NCBI GenBank assembly: GCA_038531945.1
Contig: JBCBBH010000005.1
Location: 186,001 to 250,000, forward strand
Length of the DNA stretch: 64,000 bases
Direction: 5' to 3'
From: CALBPI01 sp038531945
GTDB lineage: Bacteria > Pseudomonadota > Gammaproteobacteria > Steroidobacterales > Woeseiaceae
A program made the position numbers and the translations under genes. The first letter of the stretch is position 1; each line of letters starts with the position of its first letter. Shown here piece after piece: positions 50,937 through 59,582 of the stretch. Below the pieces are notes generated by a model. The model was not told the origin of the DNA and ran no database searches. It was given only the letters and a program-made list of their open reading frames with translations.

Positions 50937-53768
50937 GTGAAGTTGAAACCGTCACGGTTTGCGGCGTTGTCGCTCGTGCCGGGTTTGGCAGCATTCGCGC
51001 TGTCAGCTCCGGTAATGGCACAAGACGACAGCGAGTCTGCTGATCCAATCGAAGAGCTGGTGGTCACCGGTTCGTACATCCGTCGGACATCTCAGTTCGA
51101 TTCACCATCACCGATTGATTCGGTCGATTCGGCGCAACTGGCGGCGATCGGTGCGACCAGCATCGCCAACGTCGTGCAGACGCTGACGATCAACACCGGC
51201 TCGCAGAACAACCCCGATGCATTCACGCAGAACTCGACGGTCGGTACCTCGAATTTCAACCTGCGCGGCTTGGGTGTTGCATCCACACTCGTTCTGTTGA
51301 ACGGCAAACGGCAGGTGCTGACCGGATTGCCGACGAACGACGGGCTCAACTTCGTGGATACCAGTTCGCTGGTGCCGCTGATCGCGATCGACAACGTCGA
51401 CATCCTGAAAGATGGTGCGGCAGCGCTGTATGGCTCAGACGCGGTCGCTGGGGTAGTGAACTTCAGAACGCGCAACGACTTCGAGGGTCTGGAGATTTCC
51501 GCGGACTACCAGACCGTGCAGGACGAGGGCGATTCTTCCGAGTACCAACTGCAGGCGATCTTTGGCGCGCGCGGCGAGCGCTCGCATGTCATGGCGGCAG
51601 TCAGTTTTGCAGAGCGGACACCGCTGTCGACGACCGAGCGGCGTTTGAGTCGACCACAAGACGACTCTAGTACGCTCGGGAATCCTGGTAGCTACTTCTT
51701 CCCGAGCGGTCCACTTGTTGGCCTGCCGATTATCGATCCGACCGGTTGCGACTCGGTGGGGGGTATTCCCGCGCTTTTGGCACCCCCGGGCACGGTGCCC
51801 GGTCTTGATGTCGGTCTTTGCCAGTTCGATTTCGGCGATTTCTTCAGTCTGATTCCCGACGAGACCCGATTCAATGGATTTGCGCGTGGATCTTACGACT
51901 TGACGGATAAGGTTGAGTTGGTTGCGGAATTCGGGTTTGCCCGAAATCGGGCAATCCGTGGAAACTCTCCAACCTTCCCGAACTTGCGATTCCCGAACGT
52001 TCCCGCAGCGAATCCCGGTAACCCGTTCGGTACGGACGTGAACTTTTTCGGCCGCGCCATCGGTAACGGCGGCACGGTCGCGCCGACTGTGAATGAAATC
52101 GATACCTGGCGCTCGACGATCGAGCTAAACGGCGAACTTGATAACGGGTGGTACTGGCAGGTGGCCTACGTTGGTGCGAAGAACGAAGGCGTCAACACCA
52201 CCGCGGATACTTTGGCCGCTGAGTTCCAAGACGCGCTAAACGGATTCGGGGGCACAGGTTGCGCGGGTCCAACAAATCCGGCTGCCCAGCCAGGCGTCGG
52301 GCCGTGTCAGTACTTCAATCCGTTCGCGTCCTCCTTCGGCCCGCTTCCGAACTCGCAGGATGTGATCAACAGTTTCACCGCCGATCAAGTGTTGGACACA
52401 ACGTCTGAGTTGCAAACCCTCGAGGCCGTAGTATCCGGCGACATATTTGAGACTGCGGCTGGGACAGCAAGTATCGCGATCGGGGCTCAGGTCCGACAGG
52501 AAGAGCTGATGCATGACTACAACAGTCTGGCCAACCAAGACCGGTTCGCGTTCGTTATCGGTAACCCGGACTTCAGCGCTAACCGAGACGTCAATGCGGC
52601 GTTTGTCGAATTGGGTATTCCATTGGCCGATACCTTCGATCTGCAACTCGCGGTTCGCTACGAAGACTATGGTGGTGCGATTGGTAGTACGACGGATCCA
52701 AAAATCGCTGGTATCTTCCGCCCGAACGACACGTTCACTTTACGCGGGTCGTTCTCAACTTCGTTCCGGGCGCCGTCTCTCTTCCAGGCTAACGGTGGTA
52801 GCACATCGCTGAACCAGATCTCGGACCCGTTGAACCCGGGTCTGAATTTCGCAGCGGTTCGCTCGTCGGCCAATCCAAATCTGCAGCCGGAAGAATCTGA
52901 CGCGATTAACTTTGGAACGTCGATCGAGCTCGTCGAAAACCTGATTCTCGATTTCGATTATTGGGCATTCGACTTTACGGATGTGATTATCCAAGAGAAC
53001 TTCCAGGCGGTCCTAAATGCGTTTCCGAATGACACCTCTCGCGTTCAGCGCGTAGCGGGACCTGGATCACCGGTTACGCAAATCAACGTCAGTTTCGCTA
53101 ACGCTAGTGCAGTTCAGACTGATGGAATTGATTTCCGTTTGAAATACGAGCTTGAGACGGGAGCAGGTGTATTCCAACCTTTCATTGAAGGAACTTACAT
53201 CCTCGGCTACGACGTCGAGGACCCGCAGGCGGGTCCTCTCGAAGGGGACGGCCTGCGGAACTTCAATAACTTTGGAAACCCGACTCCAAACCTTCGTATG
53301 AATGCGGGCGTTGGCTGGTTGAACGGCGCTCACTCGGCAAACCTATTCTTGAGGTACATCGGCGAATATGACGACGATCAAAACTGCGCTGACGGCCGCG
53401 GGCAACGTGCCTTCAACGTTTCGCGAGCAAACCCGAACCAGCTCGCGGCAGCCGGCGAGGAGTTCTGGGGACGTGCGTTCTGCGCCGACCCGTCGGTAGC
53501 TGGAGCACCGGCCACTCTGGCTTTCGAGGACTTTCTCGCGTTTGGCGACGGCTATCGCTCAGTCGATTCTCAGTTCACAATCGATGCGCAGTATTCCGTC
53601 GACACCGCGATTTTGTTCGACGCAGAAACAGCGCCGATTCTCACAATCGGCGTGATCAATGCAACTGCTGAAGAGCCGCCGCAGGTATTCACCAATGGTG
53701 GCTACGACGCTCGGGTCCACGATCCTCGCGGTCGTCTGGTGTACCTGCGTTTGGTGCAGAGCTTCTAA
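50937..53768 (+). CDS. TonB-dependent receptor, large Caulobacter/Xanthomonas-type
   Basis: 943 residues from GTG 50937 (GGGGGG at 50923-50928). Signal peptide ends VMAQDD; TonB box region IEELVVTGSYIRRTS; plug with NFNLRGLGVASTLVLLNGKRQVL and LKDGAAALYGSDAVAGVVNF; long barrel with extra Cys-containing loops, and C-terminal aromatic F. Of the oar/CUT type found in many copies in polymer-degrading bacteria; the ligand is unknown. Own promoter and terminator, so independent of the receptor before it. Confidence 0.87.
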   Translation: MKLKPSRFAALSLVPGLAAFALSAPVMAQDDSESADPIEELVVTGSYIRRTSQFDSPSPIDSVDSAQLAAIGATSIANVVQTLTINTGSQNNPDAFTQNSTVGTSNFNLRGLGVASTLVLLNGKRQVLTGLPTNDGLNFVDTSSLVPLIAIDNVDILKDGAAALYGSDAVAGVVNFRTRNDFEGLEISADYQTVQDEGDSSEYQLQAIFGARGERSHVMAAVSFAERTPLSTTERRLSRPQDDSSTLGNPGSYFFPSGPLVGLPIIDPTGCDSVGGIPALLAPPGTVPGLDVGLCQFDFGDFFSLIPDETRFNGFARGSYDLTDKVELVAEFGFARNRAIRGNSPTFPNLRFPNVPAANPGNPFGTDVNFFGRAIGNGGTVAPTVNEIDTWRSTIELNGELDNGWYWQVAYVGAKNEGVNTTADTLAAEFQDALNGFGGTGCAGPTNPAAQPGVGPCQYFNPFASSFGPLPNSQDVINSFTADQVLDTTSELQTLEAVVSGDIFETAAGTASIAIGAQVRQEELMHDYNSLANQDRFAFVIGNPDFSANRDVNAAFVELGIPLADTFDLQLAVRYEDYGGAIGSTTDPKIAGIFRPNDTFTLRGSFSTSFRAPSLFQANGGSTSLNQISDPLNPGLNFAAVRSSANPNLQPEESDAINFGTSIELVENLILDFDYWAFDFTDVIIQENFQAVLNAFPNDTSRVQRVAGPGSPVTQINVSFANASAVQTDGIDFRLKYELETGAGVFQPFIEGTYILGYDVEDPQAGPLEGDGLRNFNNFGNPTPNLRMNAGVGWLNGAHSANLFLRYIGEYDDDQNCADGRGQRAFNVSRANPNQLAAAGEEFWGRAFCADPSVAGAPATLAFEDFLAFGDGYRSVDSQFTIDAQYSVDTAILFDAETAPILTIGVINATAEEPPQVFTNGGYDARVHDPRGRLVYLRLVQSF

Positions 53769-53794
53769 TCTGAACGACTTTGAATGGGGGGGAG

Positions 53795-53831
53795 GGGTCA
53801 TCGACTGCGGTCGGTGGCCCTTTTCTTTTTT
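53795..53831 (+). terminator. Rho-independent terminator after the second TonB receptor
   Basis: GGGTCATCGAC (53795-53805) pairs with GTCGGTGGCCC (53810-53820) with two G-U pairs and a TGCG loop, then TTTTCTTTTTT. Confidence 0.85.
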
Positions 53832-53920
53832 CGGCGATGGTGAATCAGACGACCGCCTCGCACTAACGCTGCCCCGGATGCGCCGGTCGGGAATTTGCTC
53901 ACTAAGCCGCGGTCGTTCGC

Positions 53921-53949
53921 TTGGGCTTGAGCCGCCGTTGGCCTAGAAT
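53921..53949 (+). promoter_or_regulatory. Candidate promoter of the ribA-like gene
   Basis: TTGGGC (53921-53926) and TAGAAT (53944-53949) lie 17 bp apart, 27 bp before the ATG. No FMN riboswitch is seen in the short leader. Confidence 0.4.
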
Positions 53950-53976
53950 TAGCGCCCTGTTCGAAACTTCGACGCT

Positions 53977-54798
53977 ATGTTCACCTATCTTGACCCCGAT
54001 GTTCGCCGCCGTCTGATCGCGGCCGATAAACTTCGCCGTATCGATGCCAAAGGTGAGCTCTTGGATATCGATGCGCCGCCGAAACCTGGTGCGCTTTCGG
54101 TCAATCTGCTCGGCCCGATTCCCTTGCCGGTGTCTATCGGCGATTGGAAGCACACGTTTCAGTGGTACGCGGCCGTTCGCAACACCGAGCTGGCCAAGGT
54201 AGAAGCATTGGCGGCGTCGCTGCGCGCTGAAGGCGGACAGGGCATGTTCGCGGAATTGGCGACTTCGATGGCGGTCAATAGTGTGCTGATCGACGGTGAT
54301 CTGACGAGCGCAGAGAAACCGATTGCGAGGGTTCACTCGAGTTGCCTGACTGGCGACGTATTCGGTTCCGAGCGATGTGAGTGCGGCCCGCAACTCGAAG
54401 CTGCGATGCGACGCATTGCTGACCACGATGGACCTGGAATCCTGGTCTATATGGCCGGTCATGAGGGACGCGGTATCGGTTTGTGGGCCAAAGCGGCGAC
54501 TTACCTCCTTCAGGATGAAGGGGAAGATACGTACCAGGCGAATCGAAGTCTTGGGCTGCCGGATGATTCGCGCAACTACAGCGAAGCCGCGGCGTTGCTG
54601 TTGCATTTTCTCGGAGATCGCCCGTTTGATCTGATGACGAACAACCCGAAGAAAGTTGAAGACCTCAGAAACGCTGGGCTGAAGTCGGTCCAGCCGGTCA
54701 AACACCTGATTGGCGTGTCGGGATGGAACCGAAGGTATCTCGCTGCGAAGGCAGAGAAAGGCCACCGAATCGATACCGAAGACTTGAGCGAAGACTAA
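53977..54798 (+). CDS. ribA: GTP cyclohydrolase II
   Basis: 273 residues, longer than E. coli RibA (196) by an N-terminal extension of about 90. Zinc site VHSSCLTGDVFGSERCECGPQL (three Cys), catalytic GHEGRGIGLWAKAATYLLQ and substrate loop YQANRSLGLPDDSRNY are kept, then PVKHLIGVSGWNRRYL. It opens GTP and releases formate in the first riboflavin step. The extension and the change from the canonical D-T-V-E-A-N context make a RibA paralog possible. Confidence 0.82.
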   Translation: MFTYLDPDVRRRLIAADKLRRIDAKGELLDIDAPPKPGALSVNLLGPIPLPVSIGDWKHTFQWYAAVRNTELAKVEALAASLRAEGGQGMFAELATSMAVNSVLIDGDLTSAEKPIARVHSSCLTGDVFGSERCECGPQLEAAMRRIADHDGPGILVYMAGHEGRGIGLWAKAATYLLQDEGEDTYQANRSLGLPDDSRNYSEAAALLLHFLGDRPFDLMTNNPKKVEDLRNAGLKSVQPVKHLIGVSGWNRRYLAAKAEKGHRIDTEDLSED

Positions 54799-54859
54799 CT
54801 AAACCTTTTTCGATGTCGGACGTCTTATCTCCAATCAACTATGGTCGGGGGGGACCGAC

Positions 54860-57070
54860 ATGGACAGGCTAACGACTGCCGCTCTGATCGCGATGATCTT
54901 TGGTTGCAACGCAGCATCCGCAGATATCGATATCCCTCTGGTCAGTGGCGCTCCCGAGCTTGACGGTCAACTTGACGAAGCGTTTTGGGCGGAAGCCGCG
55001 ACGGTCGAGCTCGGTTACGAGACGCGGCCGGCAGAAAACGAGCCTGCCAGTGTCCGAACGGTGGCCTACCTTGCGGAGAATGGCAGCGATCTTTACGTAG
55101 CCTTTCGTGCTTATGATCCCAACCCCGAGTCGATCGTGGCGTTTCTTGCCGATCGGGATGACGCGTACGACGACGACTGGGTCGGTATCGTGCTCGATAC
55201 GTTCAACGATCAGCGTCGCGCGTTCGAGTTCTTCGCCAACCCTTTCGGCATCCAGATGGACCTGACGTTCGATGATGTGAACGGCAACGAGGACGATAGC
55301 TGGAATGCGATCTGGGATTCGAAAGGCGCATTGGATGACAAGGGCTATGTCGTCGAGATGCGCATTCCGTTTCAGAGCTTGCAGTTTCCGGCCGGGGATG
55401 ACGCCAAGACTTTCGGCTTCGACCTGATCCGCGTTCGCCCACGTGATTTTCGATATCGACTCTCGAACAACATTCAGGATCGAAGCGTTCCCTGTTATCT
55501 GTGTCAGCTCGACAAGATGCGTGGGTTTGCCAGTGCGGACCCTGGCCGCAATCTGATCATTGCACCGTCAGCGACCGCGATTCGCACCGATAGCGCATCC
55601 GACACGGATGTCCCCGAGCCCGTGCTGGTCGAAGGCGATATCGAATTCGAACCCGCGCTCGATGTGCGCTGGGGCATTACCCCCGACATCAATCTCACCG
55701 CGACTTTGAACCCCGATTTTTCTCAGGTGGAAGCGGACGTGGCGCAAGTCCAGGTCAATCAGCAATTCGCTTTGTTCTTTCCCGAACAACGCCCATTTTT
55801 TTTGGAAGGCGCGGATTTCTTCGCCTCTCCGATCAATGCGGTGTTTACGCGCAATCTGGCTGACCCGGATTTCGGCGCGAAGATAACGGGCAAGGCGGCA
55901 GGTCATACGTTCGGTGCCTTCGTTGCCAATGATACGACCACGAACCTGCTGCTACCGGGTGCGCAAGGGTCAGAGATCACCACGCTGGACGAACAGAGCG
56001 AGGCCGCCGTCGCACGCTACGCTTACGATGTGGGTCGCAACTCTCGGGTCGGTGCGCTCGCGACGCAACGCCAGGCAGGTGACTATCGCAACACAGTGGT
56101 TGGTGTCGATGGTCGCGCTCAGTTTGCTGACTACTACACAATTGAAGGGCAGTTCCTGCAAAGCAACACGCAGAATCCCGAGTCGATTTCCGATGAGTTT
56201 GGCCTCGATGAGGAGCAATCCGGGCATGCGTTGCGGGCGCGCTTCGAGCGGCGCTCCCGGAACTGGTTGCACTACGCGCAGTATCTGGATTTCGGACGTG
56301 ATTTTCGCGCCGATATGGGATTCGTGCCGCAGGTCGATTTCGACAAATCCATCATCGGCATGTTCCGATTTTTCAATCCTGAGGCGGGGCTATGGTGGAG
56401 TCGAGCATCAATCGGCGGTGACTACGACATCACGCATGACGCTGATGGTCAATTGCTCGAGCGGGAGCTGGAAATGCGTGCCGATATCAACTTCGTTGGC
56501 CAAAGCTACGCGGAGATTGGATTGGTGCATCGCGACCGCTTGTTTGAAGATACGCTGTACGAGGAGTCGCGCGGCTTTTTGTACACCGAGACACAACCCA
56601 CCGGATCGGTCTTTCTTGGGCTACTGCTGTCCGGCGGCGATCAAATCGACTTCGCGAATTCGCGGCTTGGCAAGGATCTGACTATCAGCCCGCGGACCAC
56701 ATTGCGACTCGGCGATGGACTCGCCCTGCGTTTGCGCCATACGTGGCAGGAGTTGGAAGCGGACGGTGACCGTGTATTTACCGTGAATCTGACCGACCTT
56801 CGTGTGCAGTACCAGATGAGCCCGCGTACTTTTTTTCGGGTCGTCCTGACACACAGGGACGTGGACCGCAACGTGTCGAATTTTGCAGAGCCGGTTGACG
56901 CGTCAACGCGCCGATTATCCAGCCAGTTGTTGTGGTCTTACACGATTAACCCGCAGACCGTGTTCTTTCTTGGCTACGGAGACAGTCGTCTTGAGGACGA
57001 CACGATCGTTGATCTCACAGAAGTGGATCGCGGCTTCTTCATGAAAGTCGGTTACGCGTTTCTGCCTTAA
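54860..57070 (+). CDS. DUF5916 outer-membrane protein with CBM9-like domain
   Basis: 736 residues. Signal peptide 1-21 (ASA), an N-terminal CBM9-like domain (PELDGQLDEAFWAEAATV, VVEMRIPFQSLQF) and a long C-terminal beta-barrel-like region with NPDFSQVEADVAQVQVNQ and FFPEQRPFFLEGADFF, which are signatures of the DUF5916 family. Function unproven; found in marine and soil bacteria. Cys pair CYLCQL near residue 215. Starts at ATG 54860 after GGGGGGGA. Confidence 0.85.
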   Translation: MDRLTTAALIAMIFGCNAASADIDIPLVSGAPELDGQLDEAFWAEAATVELGYETRPAENEPASVRTVAYLAENGSDLYVAFRAYDPNPESIVAFLADRDDAYDDDWVGIVLDTFNDQRRAFEFFANPFGIQMDLTFDDVNGNEDDSWNAIWDSKGALDDKGYVVEMRIPFQSLQFPAGDDAKTFGFDLIRVRPRDFRYRLSNNIQDRSVPCYLCQLDKMRGFASADPGRNLIIAPSATAIRTDSASDTDVPEPVLVEGDIEFEPALDVRWGITPDINLTATLNPDFSQVEADVAQVQVNQQFALFFPEQRPFFLEGADFFASPINAVFTRNLADPDFGAKITGKAAGHTFGAFVANDTTTNLLLPGAQGSEITTLDEQSEAAVARYAYDVGRNSRVGALATQRQAGDYRNTVVGVDGRAQFADYYTIEGQFLQSNTQNPESISDEFGLDEEQSGHALRARFERRSRNWLHYAQYLDFGRDFRADMGFVPQVDFDKSIIGMFRFFNPEAGLWWSRASIGGDYDITHDADGQLLERELEMRADINFVGQSYAEIGLVHRDRLFEDTLYEESRGFLYTETQPTGSVFLGLLLSGGDQIDFANSRLGKDLTISPRTTLRLGDGLALRLRHTWQELEADGDRVFTVNLTDLRVQYQMSPRTFFRVVLTHRDVDRNVSNFAEPVDASTRRLSSQLLWSYTINPQTVFFLGYGDSRLEDDTIVDLTEVDRGFFMKVGYAFLP

Positions 57071-57135
57071 GCTGGCGTCCGCGGCGGCCGCGCTTTATCG
57101 TAGTCGACATTTTTTCGGTTTGTTGGGGAAAACCT

Positions 57136-57765
57136 ATGCTCTTTTACGATTGCCAGCCCGCACCCAGTCCGCGCCGCGTGCGAGTTTTTATTGCCGAGAA
57201 GGGCGTCGATATTCCGGTCCAACAGATCGACCTTGGCAGTGGCGAGCACCTCGGAGATGCATTTCGAAAGATCAATCCCGATTGCACAGTGCCGGTTTTG
57301 CAGCTGGATGACGGCACGGCGCTGACTGAGACCGTCGCGATCTGTGACTATCTCGAATCCAGGTTTCCGACACCTGCGTTGCTCGGCGGCACACCCGAGG
57401 CTCGCGCACAAGTTCTGCAGTGGAACGCTCGCATCGAGCAGCAAGGACTCGCTGCCGTCGCAGAGTCTTTTCGGAACCACGCGAAAGGGTTCAAAGGGCG
57501 GTCGATCACCGGACCTGCTGGTTTCGAGCAGATTCCGGAATTGGTTCCGCGCGGACGCAAACGCGCGGAGTTGTTCATGGCGCGACTGGACTCGCAGCTT
57601 GCCGATCGCGAGTTCATATGCGGCGATCAGTTTTCAATGGCCGATATCACTGCGTTGATTACGGTCGATATGTGCGCCTGGATCAAATTACCGATTCCCG
57701 AATCCCAACCGAATCTGCGTCGCTGGCATGACGCTGTCTCCAATCGGCCGAGCGCACGAGTCTGA
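57136..57765 (+). CDS. Glutathione S-transferase
   Basis: 209 residues from ATG 57136 after GGGGAA. N-terminal thioredoxin fold with CTVPVLQLDDGTALTETVAICDYLE (cis-Pro and Glu-Thr), C-terminal helical domain with DQFSMADITAL. A typical cytosolic GST, distantly related to the GST at 44.4 kb. Precedes ctlX with a 3-bp gap, so the two probably share an mRNA. Confidence 0.88.
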   Translation: MLFYDCQPAPSPRRVRVFIAEKGVDIPVQQIDLGSGEHLGDAFRKINPDCTVPVLQLDDGTALTETVAICDYLESRFPTPALLGGTPEARAQVLQWNARIEQQGLAAVAESFRNHAKGFKGRSITGPAGFEQIPELVPRGRKRAELFMARLDSQLADREFICGDQFSMADITALITVDMCAWIKLPIPESQPNLRRWHDAVSNRPSARV

Positions 57766-57768
57766 GCG

Positions 57769-58692
57769 GTGTCGCAGACGACCAATACTGTGTTTCTCGT
57801 TCGACCCTGCCGTTTTCAGTCGAACCCCCACACTGCAGCGAGCAATGCGTTCCAGGCGCGCGAACCCGATGACGATTTGTCGGCATCCAACATGCTTGCG
57901 CAGCAGCAGTTCGATCGGTTGGTGGTTGAACTCAGAAAGGCGGGTGTGAATTGCCTGGTTTTTGATGACACGCCCGACCCCCATACGCCCGACTCTGTGT
58001 TTCCCAACAACTGGATCAGTACGCACGATGATGGACGCGTTTTTCTCTATCCAATGGAAGCTGTAAACCGACGGACCGAACGGCGGGGCGATATCGTCGA
58101 TGCACTAGGTCGTGTTGGCTTCGACGTGCGCGAGGTGGTCAACATCTCCGATTCCGAGTCCGACGGTCGCTACCTGGAAGGCACTGGGAGCCTCGTTCTG
58201 GACCGCGCGAACTGCATCGCGTACGCCTGTCGATCGTCCAGAACCGACGCCGGCCTCGTCGACTCGGTGTGCGCGCGGCTTGGGTATCGTGCCGAGATTT
58301 TTTCGGCGACAGATCGGGCGGGATTACCCGTCTATCACACGAACGTCATGATGTTTGTTGGTACCACCGTCGCGGCGGTCTGTCTCGAGTCGATCGTGGC
58401 AGAAGATCGCGAACGGGTGGCTGAGTCGTTGACGGCAACAGGACACGAAATCGTCGATCTGAGTTTCGACCAAATTGAGCAGTTCGCCGGGAACATGCTT
58501 GAGCTTTCCGGGCCCGAGGGTTCCTTGATTGCAATGTCCTCTCAGGCTTTCACGAGCCTGACCGACGTGCAGCGCGATCAGTTGTCTTGGCATGCTCGCT
58601 TGGTCCGAAGTGACATAAGCCACATTGAGGGTCAATCCGGGGGCAGTGTCCGCTGCATGCTCGCCGAAGTTCATCTGCCAAAACGGGCCTGA
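57769..58692 (+). CDS. ctlX: CtlX-type arginine deiminase-related hydrolase
   Basis: 307 residues from GTG 57769. A pentein-fold guanidino-group hydrolase: VFPNNWISTHDDGRVFLYPM, YLEGTGSLVLDR, YHTNVMM (catalytic His) and the C-terminal nucleophile Cys in GGSVRCMLAEVHLP. Annotated family members are called citrulline utilization hydrolases; activity on arginine, citrulline or methylarginine is not settled. It sits between a GST and another pentein protein. Confidence 0.82.
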   Translation: MSQTTNTVFLVRPCRFQSNPHTAASNAFQAREPDDDLSASNMLAQQQFDRLVVELRKAGVNCLVFDDTPDPHTPDSVFPNNWISTHDDGRVFLYPMEAVNRRTERRGDIVDALGRVGFDVREVVNISDSESDGRYLEGTGSLVLDRANCIAYACRSSRTDAGLVDSVCARLGYRAEIFSATDRAGLPVYHTNVMMFVGTTVAAVCLESIVAEDRERVAESLTATGHEIVDLSFDQIEQFAGNMLELSGPEGSLIAMSSQAFTSLTDVQRDQLSWHARLVRSDISHIEGQSGGSVRCMLAEVHLPKRA

Positions 58693-58754
58693 TTCGCTCG
58701 CCGGGAACGGCTACACTTAGCGCCCTTTTTGGAAGTGCTCAGTTAGAGAGTGGA

Positions 58755-59582
58755 ATGAAGCAACGCGACAAGATTCTGATGTGCCCGCCTGATTTTTTCA
58801 CGGTAGACAATGCGATCAACCCCTGGATGGCGGGTAACGAGGGACGGCTAGACCGTGCGAAGGCGCAGGAGCAGTGGGATGCGCTGGTGGCGAAGATTGG
58901 CGAGTATGCCGATGTAGTCACAATAGACCCTCAGCCGGACCTACCAGATATGGTGTTCACGGCGAACGCCGGCGCGGTATATGGAGATAAGGCCATCGCG
59001 AGCCATTTCGTACCGCACGAACGGCGCCCGGAAGAGACGCATTTCAAGGACTGGTTCCGCAACAACGGTTACGAGCTTCTGGATCTTGATGAGAAGCTGG
59101 GCTTTGAGGGTGCCGGCGACTGTTTGATCGATCGCGGTGGTCCGTGGTTGTGGACCGGGTACGGCTTTCGAACGGAGATCGAGGCACACCCCGAGATCGA
59201 GGCTTTCTTCGGGCGCGAACTTGTGTCGATCCGACTGACCGATCCGCGCTTCTATCATATTGATACATGCTTTTGCCCGTTGACCGACGGCTTCCTGATG
59301 TATCACCCGCCCGCGTTTGACTACGAATCGCGTCTTGCGATTGAGACGCGCGTGCCGCCGCACAAGCGGATCGTCGTCGACACGATGGATGCTGGAAACT
59401 TCGCTTGCAACGCCGTCAACGTCGGTCATGAGGTCTTCGTGCATCAGGCGTCAGGTCCGTTGAAGGCGCAGCTGATGCTGGCTGGTTTCACAGTCCACGA
59501 GGTGAACCTGTCCGAGTTTTTGAAATCGGGCGGTTCCGCGAAGTGTCTGACGTTGAAACTGACGGAGCCGGTTTCCCACTGA
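58755..59582 (+). CDS. DDAH/arginine deiminase-like hydrolase
   Basis: 275 residues, pentein fold: PDMVFTANAGAVYG (Asp), FEGAGDCLID (Glu), FYHIDTCFCPL (catalytic His) and the nucleophile Cys in GGSAKCLTLKL. Such proteins release dimethylamine from dimethylarginine or act on citrulline/arginine. It differs from ctlX in sequence though sharing the fold, so it is a divergent paralog rather than a recent copy. Its TGA shares one base with the M61 start. Confidence 0.82.
   Translation: MKQRDKILMCPPDFFTVDNAINPWMAGNEGRLDRAKAQEQWDALVAKIGEYADVVTIDPQPDLPDMVFTANAGAVYGDKAIASHFVPHERRPEETHFKDWFRNNGYELLDLDEKLGFEGAGDCLIDRGGPWLWTGYGFRTEIEAHPEIEAFFGRELVSIRLTDPRFYHIDTCFCPLTDGFLMYHPPAFDYESRLAIETRVPPHKRIVVDTMDAGNFACNAVNVGHEVFVHQASGPLKAQLMLAGFTVHEVNLSEFLKSGGSAKCLTLKLTEPVSH

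Noticed and set aside
53769..53976. FMN riboswitch before the ribA-like gene
   Set aside because: The leader is under 30 bases after the predicted promoter and lacks RFN-element motifs.
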